From: Paenibacillus_F sp047238265
GTDB lineage: Bacteria > Bacillota > Bacilli > Paenibacillales > NBRC-103111
DNA: 64,000 bases
Assembly: GCF_047238265.1 (NCBI RefSeq)
Contig: NZ_JBDFMM010000001.1
Coordinates: 4,092,001 to 4,156,000, forward strand
Direction of reading: 5' to 3'
Shown here: in pieces, positions 59,489-64,000 of the stretch
Layout: the number at the start of each line of letters is the position of its first letter
Position numbering within the stretch: position 1 is the first letter of the stretch
Translations under genes and position numbers: made by a program
The notes under the pieces: generated by a model
Database searches by the model: none
Seen by the model: only the letters and a program-made list of their open reading frames with translations
What the model was told of the DNA's origin: nothing

Positions 59489-62137
59489 TTACGGATTTTT
59501 AATCCAATCCAGATTAAAACGGGTGAACATGATCTGACCGGACTCTCCTTCGTAAAGGAGGCCGATGCTCTTGTCCGGCAGCACCGTCATGGATGAATAT
59601 GCGTAGCTGCCTGGGGTTAAGACCTTGGAGTAGGACCAGGTGGAGCCCCCGTCCTCGCTCAACCGCACCGTGCCGTTGGTCCGGCTGCCCGTGCTGGCGG
59701 GATTGGCGAACAGGACGCGGCGTTTGCCGTCTCCGAGGTCGGGGAAGTTCACGGCCGTAAGCTGGCAGTACGGTTCCGGCAGAGCGGCGTCGAAGGTGAC
59801 ATTGTTGTCCCATGTGGCTCCGCCGTCCGTGCTTGTCGCTACCGCCACCCGCTTTTCGCCGGCGGTGTTGCGCATGAACATCTTCAATCCTCCGCCGGGA
59901 AGCTCGATGACCGCATCCTCCGTGAGTTGAGCCGTGCCGACGTTAAGCGTCTGCGCGTTCAGAACGGCCCCGTTGAAGACCCGGCCGTCGTTCGGCGACT
60001 CTCCTCTTTTCCAGGTCTTGCCGTGATCGTCGCTGTAGATGACCGCACTGGACTGGAAACCTCCGGTGTTCGTGTAATAAACCGGGAACACGAGCCGTCC
60101 CGCGTAAGGACCCGAACCGATCGCAATGCCGTTTCCGGGACCCGTGCCCATAAACTTCATCCAGCCGGCTTTGACCTGCGCGTTAAGGTCGACCGGTGCG
60201 GACCATGTCAGGCCGTCGTCGGTGCTTTGAATAAGCTGAAGGTAGGACGTGCCGTACTCGTGCAGACTTTCCGGAGCGATACCCATCTTAAGATAAATGT
60301 TGCCCGCATATGCCGTACCGTTGTACACGTCTCCGTTATCGCGGACGGTATAGGCCGTAACGGCTCCCGCGCTGTTGTAGACGGCGCCGTTTCCTCTCAG
60401 CGTGTAAGTTCCGCCGGCATTGTCGGTAAGAATCTTGTAGCCGTTTGCATCGGAGCCGGTTCCCGCCTTCGCCTGCCCGAACCCGTATCCGCCCGGGAAA
60501 TGGTCGATCAGCGCGAAAAGCGTGCCCGTCGCCGGGTCCTGCAGAAGCTCGGAGTCGATCACGGACGCCCCGTTCGCACCCGAGCCGGGATAGTCGACCA
60601 GCACCTGGATGCTGTTCCAGGTCTGCCCCCCGTCCGTGCTTCTGCGGATGGCGAAGTTGATGTCGTTCGGGCTGTCCGCATTGCCCGGGATGCGCTGGTC
60701 TATGCCCGCGATCAGCGTTCCCTTACTTGTGGTGAGCAGGGACGGAATGCGGTAGCCCGCGGAGCCGAACATATTCGGACCGAAAAGCGCGGCCGGAACG
60801 GTTTTGAACGCGCTGCCCATGAAGGTGACCGCTGTAACCGGAGCGCTCCACTGGCCCGCGCCGCGGCTGTTGCGGGCACGGATTTTATAAGAATGCGTGG
60901 AACCCGCCGCAAGGCCCGTATGCAGGTAAGGCGAGCTTACGCCGCCGATGACGGTCCCGTCCGCTTCCAGATCGTAGCCGGCCGCACCGGGAGAGTCGTT
61001 CCAGCTCAGATACACCTCGGACGCCTTCGTCGCTTTGGCGCTCAAGCCCGCCGGAACCGGAGGCGTACCGTCTCCGCCCAGCGCGTAAACGCCGATTTCG
61101 GCGGCGGAAGCGAAGCCCCCTGCTCCTGCGAGCGCTTTCAACTTCACGTAACGGGCACCGTTTGCCGCGAATACCGCTGTCTTCAGCGTCTTGTCGTTGG
61201 CCCAGGTTCCGGAAACCGCTTTGGTGAAAGCCGTCCCGTCCGCGCTCGTGTAAATCTCGTAGCTTGTGATCGTTCCGTTCGATGAGCTGTCCTGTCTGGG
61301 CAGATAAGTCAGCTTGGAGAGACTGTATGCACCGCCCAGGTTAAGCGTGATTTCCCGGGTCGTATCCGTGCCGTTCCAGAAGGTGTGCCACATCGTGGCC
61401 GTATTCCGGTCCAGCGCTTTGGCCGGCTCGTCGCCGGTCTGGAAGCTCGACGCGGAAGCGGTCATGGCGCTTTGCGCGAGCGCGCGGTCCGTGCTGACGG
61501 CCAGCGCTTCGTCCGCGGACAGCGCCTTGTCGTAGACCTGGACGAAAGCGATGTCGCCCGCATAATACCACTGGCCTCCCCCGTCATCCGCGTTGCGGCC
61601 GATCCACATGCCGTCCGGCGTTTTCACGTTCGGGAAAAAGCTCGCCGACGAGTCCGAAGCGCTCAGTGCGCCGTCGATATACATCGCCGTTCCGCCGCTT
61701 CCGGCGGTCAGCACGACCGTATGCCAGTTTCCGTCATTGGAAACGGAGGAAGCCGGTGCGCTCAGCCGGGTGGCGTACACGCCGTTTTCCCGGTTTTCGA
61801 AATACAGCGTGCCGCCGTTCATCGTCAGCGACATGTTGCTGGAAGGATCTTTTGTATCCGAAAGGCTGAAAATCGTTTTCACGGCCGCGCCGCTGGACGT
61901 TCTTACCTTGGCGGCAATCGAGCCCTGTGCGAGACCGGATACTTTTGAAATATCTGCCGTTATATCCGTGAAATCCGTAGTTCCGTTAAACGTTTTGTTC
62001 ACCGGATAGTCCAGGACGGGCGCACCCGGCAGGGCAGCCGAGGCGAGTTCCGCTGTCAGGCCCGAACCCAGCAGCCATAAGGCAAGAGCAAGCGATAACA
62101 CTTGAACAACCGGCGAAAACATTCTTTTTTTCTTCAA
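59489..62137 (-). CDS. Secreted multidomain sialidase (GH33)
   Basis: The 882-residue protein has a signal peptide (residues 1-34). A LamG-like domain (40-215) is followed by an F5/8 type C carbohydrate-binding module (220-355), an Fn3 domain (357-445) and a catalytic six-blade sialidase domain. The RIP motif is in SAGYRIPSLLT. Asp boxes are RSTDGGQTW, QSTDDGLTW, YSDDHGKTW, TSTDGGATW and LSEDGGSTW. An inserted segment (NGYKILTDNAGGTYTLRGNG) resembles the extra domain of NanI/NanB enzymes. It releases sialic acid from host glycans. The start is TTG with GAGGAGG. No cell-wall anchor is seen. Confidence 0.93.
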   Translation of the reverse strand: MKKKRMFSPVVQVLSLALALWLLGSGLTAELASAALPGAPVLDYPVNKTFNGTTDFTDITADISKVSGLAQGSIAAKVRTSSGAAVKTIFSLSDTKDPSSNMSLTMNGGTLYFENRENGVYATRLSAPASSVSNDGNWHTVVLTAGSGGTAMYIDGALSASDSSASFFPNVKTPDGMWIGRNADDGGGQWYYAGDIAFVQVYDKALSADEALAVSTDRALAQSAMTASASSFQTGDEPAKALDRNTATMWHTFWNGTDTTREITLNLGGAYSLSKLTYLPRQDSSSNGTITSYEIYTSADGTAFTKAVSGTWANDKTLKTAVFAANGARYVKLKALAGAGGFASAAEIGVYALGGDGTPPVPAGLSAKATKASEVYLSWNDSPGAAGYDLEADGTVIGGVSSPYLHTGLAAGSTHSYKIRARNSRGAGQWSAPVTAVTFMGSAFKTVPAALFGPNMFGSAGYRIPSLLTTSKGTLIAGIDQRIPGNADSPNDINFAIRRSTDGGQTWNSIQVLVDYPGSGANGASVIDSELLQDPATGTLFALIDHFPGGYGFGQAKAGTGSDANGYKILTDNAGGTYTLRGNGAVYNSAGAVTAYTVRDNGDVYNGTAYAGNIYLKMGIAPESLHEYGTSYLQLIQSTDDGLTWSAPVDLNAQVKAGWMKFMGTGPGNGIAIGSGPYAGRLVFPVYYTNTGGFQSSAVIYSDDHGKTWKRGESPNDGRVFNGAVLNAQTLNVGTAQLTEDAVIELPGGGLKMFMRNTAGEKRVAVATSTDGGATWDNNVTFDAALPEPYCQLTAVNFPDLGDGKRRVLFANPASTGSRTNGTVRLSEDGGSTWSYSKVLTPGSYAYSSMTVLPDKSIGLLYEGESGQIMFTRFNLDWIKNP

Positions 62138-62354
62138 TAAAACGACCTCCTCGGGTACATGTTTTTGAAGCTGTCTTCATTTTAGGCCCTGCCGGACACG
62201 CTTGAAATCCCTTACTCTTTACTTTACGGGGTCGTATTTTGACCTGTTCGAGGTACAATCCCCGCGTTTAAGCCGTTTGCTTCATTAATCATCCCGTTTA
62301 TTTCCCTCAAGTTCATGTTCTTTCGACCCGCTTGCCGTTTACAAAGAAATATCG

Positions 62355-62409
62355 TTTCGGCTTCGGTTTTGGTTTTGGTTTCGGTTTTGGTTTCGGTTTT
62401 GGTTTCGGC
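62355..62409. repeat. Hexanucleotide tandem repeat upstream of the sialidase gene
   Basis: About nine units of the type YGGTTT (alternating CGGTTT and TGGTTT) run in tandem. They lie in the 418-bp gap (62138-62555) between nanK and the sialidase gene, which otherwise holds the nanK terminator, a C-rich spot near 62443 and a region with a possible TAAAAT -10 near 62188. No gene with a ribosome site is seen in the gap. Confidence 0.75.
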
Positions 62410-62452
62410 CGGATCTTGGGATACAGAAATCGTTCGAAAAACAGGGGGGGTG

Positions 62453-62494
62453 TTTGTAAAAAAATACACCGATCATGTTTTCGGACATAATCGG
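62453..62494 (-). terminator. Intrinsic terminator after nanK
   Basis: CCGATTATGT pairs with ACATGATCGG (one mismatch) around six bases and is followed on the minus strand by TGTATTTTTTT. It lies about 60 bp after the nanK stop codon and ends the nanE-nanK unit. Confidence 0.7.
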
Positions 62495-62555
62495 CGTACT
62501 TGTTTTTTATGGATATACCTTTCGCCGGGCGACTTAATTCCGGCGGTTTCAGACT

Positions 62556-63533
62556 TTATTCGCTCCCGGCATACTCCCAAACCTGAAGGGCCGCGCCGAT
62601 CATGCCGCTCCAGTTGCCCCGGTAAGCCGGCTCGATCCGGACGCCCTTCCACATGGAAGGCATCGTCCTCTGCGCGGCTTCTCTGCGCACGCCCTCGAAG
62701 AGATCGTCACCCGCCTCGGCTACGCCGCCGCCGATGACGATCAGCTCGGGATTGAGCGCGTGGATCAGGGAAGCCACGGCGGAGCCGAGGGCGGCCAGCG
62801 TCTCTTCCATGACCTCGGCGGCGACCGCGTCCCCGGATTTCCAGCGGGCGAACACCTCCCGGGTATCGATCCCTTCGTCCGGCAGGCCGTATCCGGCAAG
62901 CTTCTCCCGCATCCGGCGGGCGATGCTCGTCCCGGACGCGTACTGCTCCAGGCACCCCCTGCCGCCGCACAGGCAGGCGGGGCCGTTGAAGTCGACGGAA
63001 AGGTGGCCCAGCTCCCCGCCTCCGCCCCAGGCGCCGTGCAGCAGCCGTCCGTCCGCGACGACCGCGCCGCCGACGCCCGTGCCGAGCGCCAGGCAGACGA
63101 AGCTGGAGGAGCCGCGTCCCGCTCCCAGCAGTCTCTCGGTCAGCGCGAGCACGTTCACATCGTTGTCGACGACAACGGGGAGGCCGAAGCGCTGCTCCAG
63201 GATGCGCCTGAGCGGGGTGCCGGCATAGCCGGGGATCAGATCGGAGGCGGACCTGACACTTCCGGCCGCCCAGTCGATCTGACCGGCGCTGCCGACGCCG
63301 ATTCCGGCGCAGGCTCTGCCGGCAGACGCCGCGCTTGCCTCGGCCATGAGGGTCTCGACCGCCTGCAAGACGCGGTCTTCCGTGCGGGCCGTCCCGGCCA
63401 TCGTGCCCAGGCTGACCGTGTGCAGCACGCCGCCCTCGCGCGTAACGAGCCCCGCGTTGATCTTCGTGCCGCCGATATCGACACCGATGGCGATGTCGCC
63501 GCCTGCGGCGCTTGCCGCGTTCGTGATCGTCAC
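62556..63533 (-). CDS. nanK: N-acetylmannosamine kinase / ROK family kinase
   Basis: The 325-residue protein is a ROK sugar kinase. It has the ATP motif GVDIGGTKINAGLV near the N-terminus, the phosphate 2 motif LGTGVGGAVVADGRLL, the GELGHLSVD sequence with catalytic residues, and the zinc-binding CLCGGRGCLEQYAS. Next to nanE, yhcH and a sialidase, it is probably N-acetylmannosamine kinase (NanK), which makes ManNAc-6-P. The start is GTG with AGGGGG. The ROK family includes glucokinases, so the substrate is inferred from context. Confidence 0.86.
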   Translation of the reverse strand: MTITNAASAAGGDIAIGVDIGGTKINAGLVTREGGVLHTVSLGTMAGTARTEDRVLQAVETLMAEASAASAGRACAGIGVGSAGQIDWAAGSVRSASDLIPGYAGTPLRRILEQRFGLPVVVDNDVNVLALTERLLGAGRGSSSFVCLALGTGVGGAVVADGRLLHGAWGGGGELGHLSVDFNGPACLCGGRGCLEQYASGTSIARRMREKLAGYGLPDEGIDTREVFARWKSGDAVAAEVMEETLAALGSAVASLIHALNPELIVIGGGVAEAGDDLFEGVRREAAQRTMPSMWKGVRIEPAYRGNWSGMIGAALQVWEYAGSE

Positions 63534-63546
63534 CGTCTCAGCCCCC

Positions 63547-64000
63547 TTAGCCCAGACGGCTGCTCAGCGCGTCCACGTAACGGGCGGTGATGAGCTGCGG
63601 ACGGGTGATCGCGCTGCCTACCACTACGTAGGAAGCTCCCGTGTCCAGCGCCCGCGCCGCGTCTTCCGGGGTCCAGATGCGCCCCTCGGCAATGACGGGT
63701 ACCTTCACACGCTCGCACAGTCCGCGCAGCAGTCCGAAGTCCGGCTCCTCCTGCTGAGTGCTGTAAGGGGTATACCCCGAAAGGGTAGTCCCGATGAAAT
63801 CGGCGCCCAGGCTTTCGGCCGCTAGCCCCTCTTCCAGCGTGGAAATGTCCGCCATCACGAGTCTGTTCATCGAATGAACATACTCAATGAGAGGCTTCAC
63901 CCGCTCCAGCCGGTCTTCCCGGTCGGTCACGTCCAGCGCGACGATGTCCGCTCCCGCCTCCACGATGGCTTTTACTTCCTCCATCGTCGGCGTGATAAAT
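63547..64000 (-). CDS. nanE: N-acetylmannosamine-6-phosphate 2-epimerase (5' end cut by window)
   Basis: The 150 residues seen are the C-terminal two thirds of a TIM-barrel epimerase: ADIVALDVTDREDRLERVKP, LVMADISTLEEGLAAESLGA, DFIGTTLSGYTP, KVPVIAEGRIWTPEDAARAL and YVVVGSAITRPQLIT. These are the NanE patterns (catalytic Lys lies in the missing N-terminal part). It converts ManNAc-6-P to GlcNAc-6-P. The stop codon is 13 bp upstream of nanK, so the two are cotranscribed. Confidence 0.92.
   Translation of the reverse strand, partial: FITPTMEEVKAIVEAGADIVALDVTDREDRLERVKPLIEYVHSMNRLVMADISTLEEGLAAESLGADFIGTTLSGYTPYSTQQEEPDFGLLRGLCERVKVPVIAEGRIWTPEDAARALDTGASYVVVGSAITRPQLITARYVDALSSRLG

Noticed and set aside
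62224..62469. Minus-strand frame of 81 codons with TETK repeats
   Set aside because: It is only the translation of the hexanucleotide repeat; there is no ribosome site and it crosses the nanK terminator tail.
1..64000. CRISPR arrays, insertion sequences, tRNA or rRNA genes, phage genes
   Set aside because: None seen by eye: no regularly spaced identical repeats, no transposase or integrase motifs, no tRNA-like cloverleaf noticed.

Overview
The window reads as a chromosomal segment of an endospore-forming, fairly GC-rich member of the Bacillales, most likely Paenibacillaceae. The reasons are yqeH/yqeG, a spoVA germination operon, strong GGAGG ribosome sites with frequent TTG and GTG starts, YesMN-type two-component regulation, and several lipoprotein-dependent sugar ABC importers. 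No rRNA, tRNA, CRISPR array, transposase or integrase was seen. Apart from one giant gene (9.7-15.4 kb) and one AraC-family regulator (36.3-37.1 kb), every gene lies on the minus strand.

Layout. 1-1.4 kb: yqeH (cut by the window edge) and yqeG. 1.6-6.1 kb: a three-gene operon of MoxR ATPase, DUF58 protein and membrane transglutaminase. 6.5-9.5 kb: a spore module of a DUF421-DUF1657 fusion, spoVAC, spoVAD, spoVAEb and a 23-residue membrane peptide. 9.7-15.4 kb: a divergent 1,903-residue protein with 18 tandem beta-sandwich repeats, no signal peptide and a SigK-like -10. 15.5-17 kb: a CDF cation transporter and a small unknown protein. 17.2-21.3 kb: a sugar-type ABC importer led by an amidohydrolase. 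21.6-24.1 kb: a KtrB/TrkH potassium channel subunit behind a structured leader, and an MDR oxidoreductase. 24.3-31.2 kb: single small enzymes and membrane proteins (VOC, GNAT, RidA, DUF1361, DinB, GrpB, Mpo1-like). 31.4-34.2 kb: a 914-residue orphan protein of visibly lower GC that I do not recognise, with a perfect inverted repeat at its translation start. 34.4-37.1 kb: alkaline phosphatase and a divergent AraC regulator. 37.3-51.5 kb: another run of small accessory genes, including four damaged or suspect ones overall in the window. 51.7-64 kb: a sialic acid utilisation locus.

The sialic acid locus holds a secreted multidomain sialidase, a YesM-like histidine kinase, a YesN-like response regulator (reading frame broken), two ABC permeases, a lipoprotein binding protein, a YhcH/NanQ protein, NanK and NanE. 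The sialidase would release sialic acid, the importer would take it up, and NanQ/NanE/NanK would serve its conversion; a lyase (NanA) and an ABC ATPase are not in the window. Three direct repeats upstream of a promoter with a good -10 and a poor -35 look like activator sites for the response regulator.

The most unusual items are the orphan 914-residue protein with its start-site hairpin, the giant repeat protein with a probable late mother-cell promoter, the DUF421-DUF1657 fusion, the structured ktrB leader with an intrinsic terminator, and a 42-bp perfect palindrome over the promoter of a DUF418 gene.
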